DNA from: Gordonia heveisoli | Lineage (GTDB): Bacteria; Actinomycetota; Actinomycetes; Mycobacteriales; Mycobacteriaceae | Length of the DNA stretch: 64,000 nt | Direction of reading: 5' to 3' | Assembly: GCF_030315745.1 (NCBI RefSeq) | Contig: NZ_JASXSH010000004.1 | Span: 186,001 to 250,000 of the forward strand | Part shown: positions 1 to 7,847 of the stretch, piece after piece | Numbering within the stretch: position 1 is the first letter of the stretch | Layout of the letters: each line of letters begins with the position of its first letter | Notes under the pieces: generated by a model | Databases searched by the model: none | The model's input: the letters and a program-made list of their open reading frames with translations, nothing else | Told to the model about the DNA's origin: nothing | Program-made: the position numbers and the translations under genes

Positions 1-188
1 CCCATCGCGGCGGCGCTGTTGGCGAAACGCTCCAGGTGGCGGCGCACCTTGCGGGGCCGCCCGCCGCGCACCAGCAGAGTGTCGAAGATGCCGTCTCCAC
101 GCACCGCCGCCAGATCGTCGGCGTGTAGCAGCGGGGCGTCGAAATCATGCACTTCGCCGTCAAGGGTGACCAGAACCGACTTCGTCAT
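1..188 (-). CDS. Aminotransferase class IV, probable 4-amino-4-deoxychorismate lyase, 5' part only
   Basis: Reading the minus strand from the ATG at 188 gives MTKSVLVTLDGEVHDF followed by HADDLAAVRGDGIFDTLLV, the N-terminal pattern of fold-type IV PLP aminotransferases such as PabC and IlvE. The gene runs off the left edge, so the PLP lysine is not visible. PabC-type enzymes release pyruvate from aminodeoxychorismate to give p-aminobenzoate for folate. In M. tuberculosis the gene beside the ygfZ homologue (Rv0811c) is an aminotransferase of this class (Rv0812), which supports the call. It is divergent from ygfZ. A branched-chain or D-amino-acid aminotransferase cannot be excluded. Confidence 0.75.
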   Translation of the reverse strand, partial: MTKSVLVTLDGEVHDFDAPLLHADDLAAVRGDGIFDTLLVRGGRPRKVRRHLERFANSAAAM

Positions 189-263
189 GACACCAACCTA
201 ATGTGAGCGCCGGGCGGGCGGCGGCCGCCCACCCCTCGACGTGTCGCCCCGTAGAATCGGTGC

Positions 264-1448
264 GTGGCCCCCTCCCCCATCCTGACCAGGTATTCGACCG
301 CCGGCGCCGTGCCCGGACCGGGCGGCGCGACACCCCCTGATCTCGCCTGGCACCACGGCGACCCCTTCGGGGAGCAGCGCGCGGCAACCACCGGCGTCAT
401 CATCGTCGACCGCTCCGATCGCGCGGTGATCGAACTGTCCGGCCCCGAGCGACTCACCTGGCTACACACGATCTCCAGCCAGCATGTCAGTGGCCTCGCC
501 GACCGGCAGAGTGCGGAGAACCTGTCCCTGGACGCGAACGGCCGCGTCGAAGAGCATTTCCTCCTGACCGACATCGACGAGGTCACCTGGATCGACACCG
601 AGGCACAGCGAGGTACGGCACTGCTGGATTTCCTCACCAAGATGGTCTTCTGGGCCAAGGTCACCACCGGCCCCCGGCCGGACATGTCGGTGATCACCCT
701 CGTCGGCCCGGCGGCGGTCAGCGGCCCGGTCGCCGACCTCCTCGAGATCGACGCGGACGCCCCCGTCTACTCCGCAGGCGATCTCCCCGAGGTCCACCAC
801 GACGACGAACCACTGGGCTTCTGGCGTCGGATGCCGCCGATCGGTGAGGGCCGCGACCTGCCCGTCGTCGACCTGGTCATCCCCGCACACATTCTCGACA
901 CGTGGTGGAGCAATCTCGTCGACGCCGGCGCACGGATGGCAGGCACCTGGGCCTACGAAGCCCACCGCGTCGCCGCCCACCGACCTCGGCTCGGCGTCGA
1001 CACCGACGACCGCACCATCCCCCACGAGGTCGACTGGATCGGCGGCCCCGCCGAGGGCGGCGCGGTCCACTTGGACAAGGGGTGCTACCGCGGCCAGGAG
1101 ACGGTCGCACGCGTGCACAACCTGGGTAAGTCACCGCGCAGGCTGGCGCTGCTGCACCTCGACGGCAGCAGCGAGGAACGCCCGGCCACCGGCGACCCGG
1201 TCACCGCAGGCGGACGCACCGTCGGCCGGGTCGGCTCGGTCGTCGACCACTTCGAGTTCGGGCCCATCGCGTTGGCACTGGTCAAACGCAATGTCGGCGC
1301 CGATGTCGATCTGGTCATCGGCGCCGATCACCCCGTTGCCGCCCGCATCGATCCCGATTCCCTCCACGCCGACGATCAGCCGCAGGCGGGTCGCGCGGCC
1401 GTCGAACGCCTACGCCGCGGACCGTCGACCCCGGCGGACGCCGAGTGA
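264..1448 (+). CDS. ygfZ: YgfZ/GcvT-like folate-binding protein
   Basis: This 394-residue protein resembles aminomethyltransferase GcvT and belongs to the YgfZ/CAF17 group, which uses a folate to help build or repair iron-sulfur clusters. The family signature K-G-C-Y-x-G-Q-E is present as KGCYRGQETVARVHNLGK near residues 272-289, including the conserved Cys. The N-terminal segment IELSGPERLTWLHTISSQHV matches the GcvT fold. The start is the GTG at 264; no better start is visible. It lies in the order aminotransferase-ygfZ-DUF3073-purM, as in M. tuberculosis Rv0812-Rv0809. The stop overlaps the start of the MOSC gene by 4 nt. Confidence 0.85.
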   Translation: MAPSPILTRYSTAGAVPGPGGATPPDLAWHHGDPFGEQRAATTGVIIVDRSDRAVIELSGPERLTWLHTISSQHVSGLADRQSAENLSLDANGRVEEHFLLTDIDEVTWIDTEAQRGTALLDFLTKMVFWAKVTTGPRPDMSVITLVGPAAVSGPVADLLEIDADAPVYSAGDLPEVHHDDEPLGFWRRMPPIGEGRDLPVVDLVIPAHILDTWWSNLVDAGARMAGTWAYEAHRVAAHRPRLGVDTDDRTIPHEVDWIGGPAEGGAVHLDKGCYRGQETVARVHNLGKSPRRLALLHLDGSSEERPATGDPVTAGGRTVGRVGSVVDHFEFGPIALALVKRNVGADVDLVIGADHPVAARIDPDSLHADDQPQAGRAAVERLRRGPSTPADAE

Positions 1449-2089
1449 GCACCACCGGCCGCATCCTCGCGGTTTGTGCCGCCCACGACGACGTCATCCT
1501 CGACGGCGTAGGTGCGTCGGCCATCGACAAACGTCCGCTTTCCGGCCCGGTCGAGGTCGGCGAGCTCGGCCTGGCCACCGACCACGTCTGCGACACCAAA
1601 CACCACGGCGGACTCGACCAGGCCGTCTACGCCTACGACGACGCCGAGGCGAGACGCTGGGCCGACGAACTCGGGCGTGATCTCCCGCACGGTTGGTTCG
1701 GCGAGAACCTCCGCGTGAGCGGACTGCTGGTCACCGACGCGATCGTCGGCGAACGCTGGCAGGTGGGTACCGACGGGCTACTGCTGGAGACGACGATTCC
1801 CCGCACCCCATGCCGCACCTTCGGCGCCTGGGCCGGCGAACCACGTTGGGTGAAACGGTTCATGGAACGCGGCGATACCGGCGCCTACCTGCGCGTTATC
1901 TCACCCGGCCGCGTCCAGCCCGACGACGAGATCCGCGTCGTCCACCGTCCCACCCACGGCGCAACGGTGCGCGATCTGTTGTTCGGCACCAACCCCGACG
2001 CGCTGCGTGCCCTGCTCGACTCCGGGAACCTGCCACCGAAGGTGCACCGGGAGGCCACCCGCCATCTGTCCCGGGCCAAAACCAGCTGA
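1445..2089 (+). CDS. MOSC-domain protein
   Basis: A 214-residue protein with the MOSC domain, found in molybdenum cofactor sulfurases and in MOSC-only proteins thought to handle sulfur or Mo-linked ligands. Visible motifs are HHGGLDQAVYAYD and WFGENL, and the conserved cysteine lies in IPRTPCRTFGAWAG near residue 125. The GTG start overlaps the ygfZ stop (GTGA), so the two genes are probably co-translated. There is no aminotransferase domain, so it is a stand-alone MOSC protein of the YiiM kind. The exact substrate cannot be assigned. Confidence 0.85.
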   Translation: MSTTGRILAVCAAHDDVILDGVGASAIDKRPLSGPVEVGELGLATDHVCDTKHHGGLDQAVYAYDDAEARRWADELGRDLPHGWFGENLRVSGLLVTDAIVGERWQVGTDGLLLETTIPRTPCRTFGAWAGEPRWVKRFMERGDTGAYLRVISPGRVQPDDEIRVVHRPTHGATVRDLLFGTNPDALRALLDSGNLPPKVHREATRHLSRAKTS

Positions 2090-2124
2090 ACCGATCCCTC
2101 GCGGCATGCCAGAGCAGGGCATTG

Positions 2125-2145
2125 GCGCAGAAACGGTATCTGCGC
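2125..2145. promoter_or_regulatory. Short inverted repeat and possible promoter before the DUF3073 gene
   Basis: GCGCAGA (2125-2131) and TCTGCGC (2139-2145) form perfect 7-bp arms with a 7-nt spacer, just upstream of a possible -10 box TAGACT (2148-2153). It could be an operator or a weak terminator for the MOSC gene. A second near-perfect hairpin follows at 2183-2212 (arms of about 14 nt), inside the probable leader of the DUF3073 gene. Confidence 0.35.
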
Positions 2146-2233
2146 GCTAGACTGGTCAGCACGACAGAATTACTCCAAGAGAACGGGGCCGCCAAAACTT
2201 TGGCCGCCCCGTCATTGTGCGAGGGGGTCCCAT

Positions 2234-2410
2234 ATGGGCCGCGGCCGGGCGAAGGCAAAGCAGACGAAGGTTGCTCGTGAGCTGAAGTACTCAAGTCCCC
2301 ACACGGACTTCGACAGCTTGCAGCGCGAACTGTCCGGGTCGGAGGATGCGGCCGAGCGCCGTAACCCGGTGGACCAGTGGGCAGATGAAGAGGAGTGGCG
2401 ACGCGCTTGA
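2234..2410 (+). CDS. DUF3073 family small protein
   Basis: A 58-codon gene beginning MGRGRAKAKQTKVARELKYS and ending in the acidic tail WADEEEWRRA. This matches the actinobacterial DUF3073 family, whose M. tuberculosis member Rv0810c sits at the same place beside purM. The N-terminus is very basic and the C-terminus acidic; there is no signal peptide or membrane segment. Function is unknown. The start is the ATG preceded by GAGGGGG about 6 nt upstream, a strong ribosome binding site. It is convergent with purM, and the leader carries a hairpin. Confidence 0.88.
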   Translation: MGRGRAKAKQTKVARELKYSSPHTDFDSLQRELSGSEDAAERRNPVDQWADEEEWRRA

Positions 2411-2459
2411 CGCGCCTGCCCTCAACCCCCTGACCCCACCACGGGTCTCAGCTACTCAA

Positions 2460-2515
2460 AGCGGGCCAACCGCTGTTCGAGTCGATCGCATCGATCCGAG
2501 CAGCGGTTGCCCGCT
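2460..2515. terminator. Long imperfect hairpin downstream of the DUF3073 gene
   Basis: AGCGGGCCAACCGCTG (2460-2475) pairs with CAGCGGTTGCCCGCT (2501-2515) except for one bulged base. The loop between them is itself nearly palindromic around the GATCGCATCGATC stretch. The element lies 50 nt after the DUF3073 stop and probably ends that transcript; there is no clear T-run, as is usual in these genomes. Confidence 0.55.
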
Positions 2516-2594
2516 CTGCTGTGCCGCCGATCAGCCATCTTTCCACGGTGGGTGACCGACGATTCTGGCGCGAACCAGATAGCCACGAAATGAC

Positions 2595-2642
2595 ATCTCC
2601 CCCGGGCGGGCACCGATGGCGCCGCACTCACCCGGGGGAGAT
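2595..2642. terminator. Hairpin terminator downstream of purM
   Basis: ATCTCCCCCGGG (2595-2606) and CCCGGGGGAGAT (2631-2642) form a perfect 12-bp GC-rich stem with a 24-nt loop. It lies 27 nt beyond the purM stop on the minus strand, between convergent genes, and fits a bidirectional terminator. Confidence 0.65.
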
Positions 2643-2668
2643 CGTCTTTCTGGAAAGCTCTCCGGCGC

Positions 2669-3769
2669 TCAGAAGCGCGGGTGCTCGCCGACCAGCTCGA
2701 CGCGGTCGGTGTCGGCGTCGGCGGCGCGTTTGATGGTGCCGAGTACCCAGTTGTCGACGTGCCGGGCGGTCAGCACCGCCTGGGCGCGATCGGTGTCCTC
2801 GGGCGCGACGACGGCGACCATGCCGACACCCATGTTGAAGGTGCGTTCCATCTCCAGTTGGGCGACACGGCCCCGATGGCCGATCAGCGAGAAGATCGGC
2901 GCAGGCGTCCAGGTACTGCGTTCGAGTTCGGCGGTGAGACCGGCCGGGATGACCCGCGCGAGGTTCTCGGCCAGCCCACCACCGGTCACATGGCAGTAGG
3001 TTCGGACGTCGGCCTCCGCGGCCAACGCCAGGCAGTCGCGCGCGTAGATGCGGGTCGGTTCGAGCAATTCCTCGCCGAGGGTGCGGCCGAATTCCTCCAC
3101 ATGGCCGAACAGGTCCATGTGGCCCCACTCCAGCAGCACCTTGCGGGCCAGCGAGTAGCCGTTGGAATGCAGACCCGACGATCCCATCGCGATGACGACG
3201 TCGCCGGCACGCACCTTCTCCGGCGACAGCAGGGCGTCGGCCTCGACGACACCGACCGCGGTGGCGGAGAGATCGTAGTGGTCGTCGCGCATCAGGCCGG
3301 GGTGTTCGGCGGTCTCCCCGCCGAGCAGTGCACAGCCGGCCTCGACGCAGCCGTCGGCGATGCCACCGACGATCTCGGCGACTGTCTCCGGGATGACTTT
3401 GCCGATGGCGATGTAATCCTGCAGGAAGAGCGGTTCGGCACCACAGACGACGAGGTCGTCGACACACATGGCGACCAGATCGCGGCCGACGGTGTCATGT
3501 TTCCCGACCGCCTGCGCGACAGCGAGCTTGGTTCCGACGCCGTCACTGGCGGCGGCCAGGATCGGCTCACGATAGTTGCCCTTGAGGGCGAACAATCCGG
3601 AGAATCCGCCCAGACCACCCAGGACCTCGGGGCGGGTGGCGCGCTTGGCGTGCGAGCTGATCAGCTCGACGGCGCGCTCACCGGCGTCGATGTCCACGCC
3701 GGCCGCGGCGTAGGACAGTCCTTCCGCGGGATTGTTGGTGTTCTCGGCAGCCGAATCCGGTTCGTTCAC
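2669..3769 (-). CDS. purM: Phosphoribosylformylglycinamidine cyclo-ligase (AIR synthetase)
   Basis: PurM closes the imidazole ring, converting FGAM and ATP to aminoimidazole ribotide in step five of purine synthesis. Motifs include SYAAAGVDIDAGERAVELI at the N-terminus, the nucleotide-binding AASDGVGTKL, and the VDDLVVCGAEPLFLQDY segment of the PurM/PurL superfamily. From the GTG at 3769 the protein has 366 residues, the usual size. The frame stays open to 3811 (380 residues), but those extra residues look non-conserved, and no good ribosome site marks either start. It follows purF by about 90 nt in the same direction, as in Rv0808-Rv0809. Confidence 0.95.
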   Translation of the reverse strand: MNEPDSAAENTNNPAEGLSYAAAGVDIDAGERAVELISSHAKRATRPEVLGGLGGFSGLFALKGNYREPILAAASDGVGTKLAVAQAVGKHDTVGRDLVAMCVDDLVVCGAEPLFLQDYIAIGKVIPETVAEIVGGIADGCVEAGCALLGGETAEHPGLMRDDHYDLSATAVGVVEADALLSPEKVRAGDVVIAMGSSGLHSNGYSLARKVLLEWGHMDLFGHVEEFGRTLGEELLEPTRIYARDCLALAAEADVRTYCHVTGGGLAENLARVIPAGLTAELERSTWTPAPIFSLIGHRGRVAQLEMERTFNMGVGMVAVVAPEDTDRAQAVLTARHVDNWVLGTIKRAADADTDRVELVGEHPRF

Positions 3770-3859
3770 GCATGACACGGTACCCGAGTGCCGCCCCCCG
3801 GACTGCATCACAGCCGGGGACAGTGACCTAGGCCCCTCATACCGTCGTGCGGGCGACCG

Positions 3860-5440
3860 TCAGGGCCGCATCACCGCGCTGACGTTGTCATTCGCCTGGG
3901 TGAGCGGATCCACGCGCGGCTCCGACGCGGCGTTGGCCAGCATCTGTTCCAGGACCGCCTTGCCCATCGAGGTTTCCTCGGGCAACTCGATCGGATACTT
4001 GCCGTCGAAACAAGCCGAACACAGTGCACCGGCGGGCTGTTCGGTTGCGGCGATCATCTCGTCGATACCGATGTAACCGAGCGAATCGGCGCCGATAGCC
4101 TGACGTACGCCTTCGACCATGCCCTCTTCGGATTCCATGCCGTTGGCGATCAGCTCGGCCGGCGAGGCGAAGTCGATGCCGTAGAAGCAGGGCCACCGCA
4201 CCGGCGACGACGCGATACGCACATGGATCTCGGCGGCACCAGCCTCCCGAAGCATCCGGATCAGAGCGCGCTGGGTGTTTCCACGCACGATCGAATCGTC
4301 GACGACGACGAGGCGCTTACCCCGGATGACCTCTTTGAGCGGGTTGAGCTTGAGGCGGATACCGAGCTGACGGATGGTCTGCGACGGCTGGATGAAGGTG
4401 CGGCCAACGTAGGCGTTCTTCATCAGGCCCTGCCCGTAGGGGATGCCCGATTCCTGCGCGAAGCCGACCGCGGCGGGGGTACCCGATTCCGGCACCGGAA
4501 TGACCAGATCACCCTCGGCGGGATGTTCCTTGGCCAGCCGCCGCCCGATCTCGACACGGGCGGAATGCACCGAACGGCCGTGGATCACACTGTCCGGACG
4601 GGCGAGGTAGACGTATTCGAAGACACAGCCGCGGGGTGTCGCGTCGGCGAACCGGGTGCTGCGGACACCGTCGGCGTCGATCGCGAGCAGTTCGCCGGGT
4701 TCGATGTCGCGGACGAAGGAGGCGCCGACGATGTCGAGGGCGGCGGTCTCCGAGGCCACCACCCAACCACGGTCCAGACGGCCCAGCGACAGCGGTCGGA
4801 CGCCGTGCGGGTCGCGCGCCGCGTACAGGGTGTGCTCATCCATGAAGGTCAGACAGAACGCGCCGCGCAGCGTCGGCAGCAGTTCCATCGCGGCCTGCTC
4901 GATGGTGCTGTCGGCAGCACCGTGCGCCAGCAGCGCACCGACCAGGTCGGAGTCGGAGGTGGCCGCCGAGCTGAGCACTCCGACCTCGCGGGCGCGCCGG
5001 GCCAGTTCAGCCGTGTTGACCAGGTTGCCGTTGTGTCCGAGTGCGACGCCGGAACCGGCCGCGGTGGTCCGGAAGATCGGCTGGGAGTTCTCCCAGGTCG
5101 TGGAGCCGGTGGTCGAGTAGCGGCAGTGACCGATGGCCACATGCCCCGACATCGCGCTCAGGTTCTGCTCGTCGAACACCTGGCTGACCAGTCCGAGGTC
5201 CTTGAACACCAGCACCTGGCTGCCGTCGCCGACCGCGATACCGGCCGCCTCCTGCCCGCGATGCTGGAGGGCATAGAGGCCGTAGTAGGAGAGTTTGGCG
5301 ACATCCTCGCCGGGCGCCCACACACCGAAGACGCCGCATTCCTCACGCGGCTCGTTCTCCGGTTCGTCCGTCGGCGGGGCCGGCGGACAGCCGTGCGTAG
5401 GTGCCAGCAGATTCTGGCTGTCAATCGACAAGTCGGTCAT
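3860..5440 (-). CDS. purF: Amidophosphoribosyltransferase
   Basis: PurF makes 5-phosphoribosylamine from PRPP and glutamine, the first committed step of purine synthesis. The nucleophilic cysteine of the Ntn-hydrolase glutaminase domain is Cys35 in EECGVFGVW, so a 34-residue propeptide would be removed. The PRPP-binding loop is VVVDDSIVRGNTQRALI. Cysteines near the end (ALCSACFDGKYP) fit the iron-sulfur-type PurF. I chose the ATG at 5440 because GGGAG precedes it and the protein (526 residues) then matches the family; an in-frame extension to 5539 looks non-coding. purM lies downstream. Confidence 0.95.
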   Translation of the reverse strand: MTDLSIDSQNLLAPTHGCPPAPPTDEPENEPREECGVFGVWAPGEDVAKLSYYGLYALQHRGQEAAGIAVGDGSQVLVFKDLGLVSQVFDEQNLSAMSGHVAIGHCRYSTTGSTTWENSQPIFRTTAAGSGVALGHNGNLVNTAELARRAREVGVLSSAATSDSDLVGALLAHGAADSTIEQAAMELLPTLRGAFCLTFMDEHTLYAARDPHGVRPLSLGRLDRGWVVASETAALDIVGASFVRDIEPGELLAIDADGVRSTRFADATPRGCVFEYVYLARPDSVIHGRSVHSARVEIGRRLAKEHPAEGDLVIPVPESGTPAAVGFAQESGIPYGQGLMKNAYVGRTFIQPSQTIRQLGIRLKLNPLKEVIRGKRLVVVDDSIVRGNTQRALIRMLREAGAAEIHVRIASSPVRWPCFYGIDFASPAELIANGMESEEGMVEGVRQAIGADSLGYIGIDEMIAATEQPAGALCSACFDGKYPIELPEETSMGKAVLEQMLANAASEPRVDPLTQANDNVSAVMRP

Positions 5441-5658
5441 CAACAAGCTCCCTGGGGCTGCAGAGACGGGGCCAACACACTCGGTGGGCTGGGAGACACC
5501 GCCAAGTTTACGGGTCGCTTGCCGCCGATTGCGAATCATGCAGCGGTGGCGAGGCCCAGGTTGTTCCGGAGACGAAGACCGAAGTGACCCGACTCACCCG
5601 ACCGATGTACCCCTCCCGCGGTCAGCGGCCGCCGATGCCGGTCCCGCTCATGCGTTCC

Positions 5659-5690
5659 GTTGCCGCTTATTGGATCCAATAAGCGGCAAC
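5659..5690. promoter_or_regulatory. Perfect 32-bp palindrome between the SCP-like gene and purF
   Basis: Arms GTTGCCGCTTATT (5659-5671) and AATAAGCGGCAAC (5678-5690) flank GGATCC, giving a perfect palindrome. It lies 30 nt after the stop of the SCP-like gene and about 220 nt upstream of purF on the same strand. It could terminate the upstream gene, or act as an operator for purF. There is no T-run on either side. Confidence 0.6.
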
Positions 5691-5720
5691 CAGAAAGATG
5701 AGCGAAAGTCAGGTCGACAT

Positions 5721-6119
5721 TCACCGCAACGGCACGATCGGCAGCCATTGGGACACCGCACCCGCCCGATGCCCCGACGCGTCCACCCGACCGTCGGCGA
5801 CCGCGTCGTCGAAGTCGAGTAGCCCGGTGGCCAGCAGCAACCACACCCGCGGCGACATCTCGACGACATTCGGCGGGGTGCCTCGGGTATGGCGCGGACC
5901 TTCGACGCACTGCACCGCCACGAAGGGCGGCACCCGAACCTCGACGGAATTGCCGGGGGCGACGGTCTCCAGTGTCCGGGCCGTCAGCCGCACCGCGGCT
6001 GCCAGCGCGGGGCGGGGCGGGGTCGGCTGCGACTGGTCATCGAGCCAGTCCGCGATCGCGAGCACAGCAGCGCGAACCTCGGCGGGGTCGACGTTCTTGC
6101 GGGCTGACACGACAGCCAT
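5721..6119 (-). CDS. Small SCP-like conserved protein (Rv0807 type)
   Basis: A 132-residue soluble protein beginning MAVVSARKNVDPAEVRAAV. Its arrangement (N-terminal helices, then VEVRVPPFVAVQCVEGPRHTRGTPPNVVEM and WLLLATGLLDFDDAVADGRV) matches the actinobacterial sterol-carrier-like family that lies next to purF in mycobacteria (Rv0807). The GTPPNVVE segment is the recognisable core. Function is unknown; lipid binding is only inferred from the fold. It is transcribed toward purF and separated from it by 280 nt containing a perfect palindrome. Confidence 0.7.
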   Translation of the reverse strand: MAVVSARKNVDPAEVRAAVLAIADWLDDQSQPTPPRPALAAAVRLTARTLETVAPGNSVEVRVPPFVAVQCVEGPRHTRGTPPNVVEMSPRVWLLLATGLLDFDDAVADGRVDASGHRAGAVSQWLPIVPLR

Positions 6120-6211
6120 CTTGCAGCACCCGGCCCGCCGCCCAGGGTGCGGCCCGGCACGGTCGGTCGCAACCGCCCCCTCCAGCGATACCGATCAGGC
6201 ACAATCGGGGC

Positions 6212-7720
6212 ATGGGCACGGATGTGACCAGCCAACAGTTCACCGGCGCGGACCGAGTGCGGTTCCGCCAGCAGGTGTCGCGCGGCACCGAGGCCATCGC
6301 CCGCATGCTGTCGGACGGACTGTTCACCGACCATGGACGCAAACCCGAACCGTTGCTGGGTATGGAGGTTGAACTCAACCTCGTCGACGACGCGATGAAC
6401 CCGGCGATGGCCAACGCCGAGGTGCTCGACGCAATCGCCGACCCCGACTATCAGACCGAACTCGGCCAGTTCAACATCGAGATCAACGTCGCGCCAAGAC
6501 CATTCGTCTCCGACGACACGATCTCTCTGGAACAGGCACTGCGCACCTCCCTCAACCGTGCCGAGGAGCGGGCCGCCGCCACCGCCAACCATCTCGTCAT
6601 GACCGGGATGCTGCCAACGCTCAACACCGAACACTTCGCACACCAGTGGATTTCGGCCAATCCTCGCTACGACCTGCTCAATCAGCAGATCTTCGAAGCA
6701 CGTGGCGAGGACATCGAACTCGACATCACCGGACTGCCGCTCACCGAACACGGATACGGCGAACGACTGCACACCTCGACCGACTCCATCCTCGCCGAAG
6801 CCGCATGCACCTCACTCCAACTTCACCTGCGCGTGGCACCGGAAGAGTTTGCCGCACATTGGAATGCGGCTCAGGCGGTCGCCGGTATCCAGGTTGCTCT
6901 GGCGGGCAACTCCCCATTCCTGGCCGGAACTGCACTGTGGCATGAGAGCCGGATCCCCGTCTTCGAACAGGCGACCGACACCCGACCGCTGGAGTTGAAG
7001 AATCAGGGGGTGCGCCCGCGAGTGTGGTTCGGCGAACGCTGGATCAACACCATCTTCGACCTGTTCGAGGAGAACACGCGCTATTTCCCGGCCTTGCTGC
7101 CGGTGACGTCGGACGTCGATCCACTCGAGGAACTCGACGACGACCGCATCCCCACGCTCGACGAACTTCGTCTGCACAACGGCACCGTCTACCGATGGAA
7201 CCGCCCCGTATACGAGGTCGTCGACGGCCAGGCCCACCTTCGCGTCGAGAACCGGGTGCTGCCGGCCGGCCCGACGGTCGTCGACATCCTCGCCAACGCG
7301 GCCTTCTACTACGGCGTCGTCCGCGGCCTCGTCGAGGCAGACCGACCACTGTGGTCGCAGATGTCCTTCAACGCCGCAGCCGAGAATCTGCAGGTCGGTG
7401 CCCGGATGGGTATGGATGCGCAACTGTACTGGCCGACTGTCGGCTGGGTGCGGCCGGACGAGCTGACGCTGCGGCGCCTGCTGCCGCTGGCCGACGAAGG
7501 TCTGCGATCCTTCGGACTGTCGTCGAAAGCCCGTTCACGCTACCTGTCGGTGATCGAGGGCCGCTGCCTCAACCGGCAGACCGGCTCGGTATGGCAGCGC
7601 ACCGCCGTCGCGGCCCGCGAGGCCGCGGGCGAATCCCGCACGCGCGCACTACATGGCATGCTCCGCGACTACGTCACCCACATGCACGAAGGCGAACCGG
7701 TCCACATCTGGGAGCACTGA
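6212..7720 (+). CDS. Glutamate-cysteine ligase family protein (GCS2-like)
   Basis: A 502-residue protein of the carboxylate-amine/glutamate-cysteine ligase superfamily. The active-site-like stretch LLGMEVELNLVDD (about residues 49-61) corresponds to the G-x-E-x-E metal/ATP motif, followed by QFNIEINVAPR. Members ligate an amino group to a carboxylate with ATP; the substrate here is not known. I chose the ATG at 6212, where homology begins; the 80 upstream in-frame codons overlap the start region of the divergent SCP-like gene and look non-coding. EgtA of ergothioneine synthesis is a relative, but no other egt genes are present. Confidence 0.75.
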   Translation: MGTDVTSQQFTGADRVRFRQQVSRGTEAIARMLSDGLFTDHGRKPEPLLGMEVELNLVDDAMNPAMANAEVLDAIADPDYQTELGQFNIEINVAPRPFVSDDTISLEQALRTSLNRAEERAAATANHLVMTGMLPTLNTEHFAHQWISANPRYDLLNQQIFEARGEDIELDITGLPLTEHGYGERLHTSTDSILAEAACTSLQLHLRVAPEEFAAHWNAAQAVAGIQVALAGNSPFLAGTALWHESRIPVFEQATDTRPLELKNQGVRPRVWFGERWINTIFDLFEENTRYFPALLPVTSDVDPLEELDDDRIPTLDELRLHNGTVYRWNRPVYEVVDGQAHLRVENRVLPAGPTVVDILANAAFYYGVVRGLVEADRPLWSQMSFNAAAENLQVGARMGMDAQLYWPTVGWVRPDELTLRRLLPLADEGLRSFGLSSKARSRYLSVIEGRCLNRQTGSVWQRTAVAAREAAGESRTRALHGMLRDYVTHMHEGEPVHIWEH

Positions 7721-7756
7721 ACCGCAGCGCCCTGCACCATCTCCACCCAGGGTTGG

Positions 7757-7785
7757 TTGACCGTGTCGCAAAGTAACTGTAACTT
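7757..7785 (+). promoter_or_regulatory. Promoter-like pair for the MMPL gene
   Basis: TTGACC (7757-7762) and TAACTT (7780-7785) are separated by 17 nt, close to a SigA-type promoter. Transcription would start near 7792, directly at the inverted repeat that follows. Confidence 0.5.
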
Positions 7786-7796
7786 CGCCACACATA

Positions 7797-7820
7797 TATC
7801 TATGTCAGACGGCATAGATA
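7797..7820. promoter_or_regulatory. Operator-like inverted repeat before the MMPL gene
   Basis: TATCTATG (7797-7804) and CATAGATA (7813-7820) form perfect 8-bp arms with an 8-nt spacer, placed at the expected transcription start. This looks like a site for a dimeric repressor such as TetR, but no regulator gene adjoins the transporter. Confidence 0.55.
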
Positions 7821-7847
7821 GCTTCGCTGGGGAACGTGGGGGCGGGT

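Noticed and set aside
4223..5587. Long open frame on the plus strand opposite purF (about 454 codons)
   Set aside because: Codon-phase shadow of purF in GC-rich DNA; the translation is rich in Arg/Gly/Asp with no recognisable domain, while purF has full motif support.
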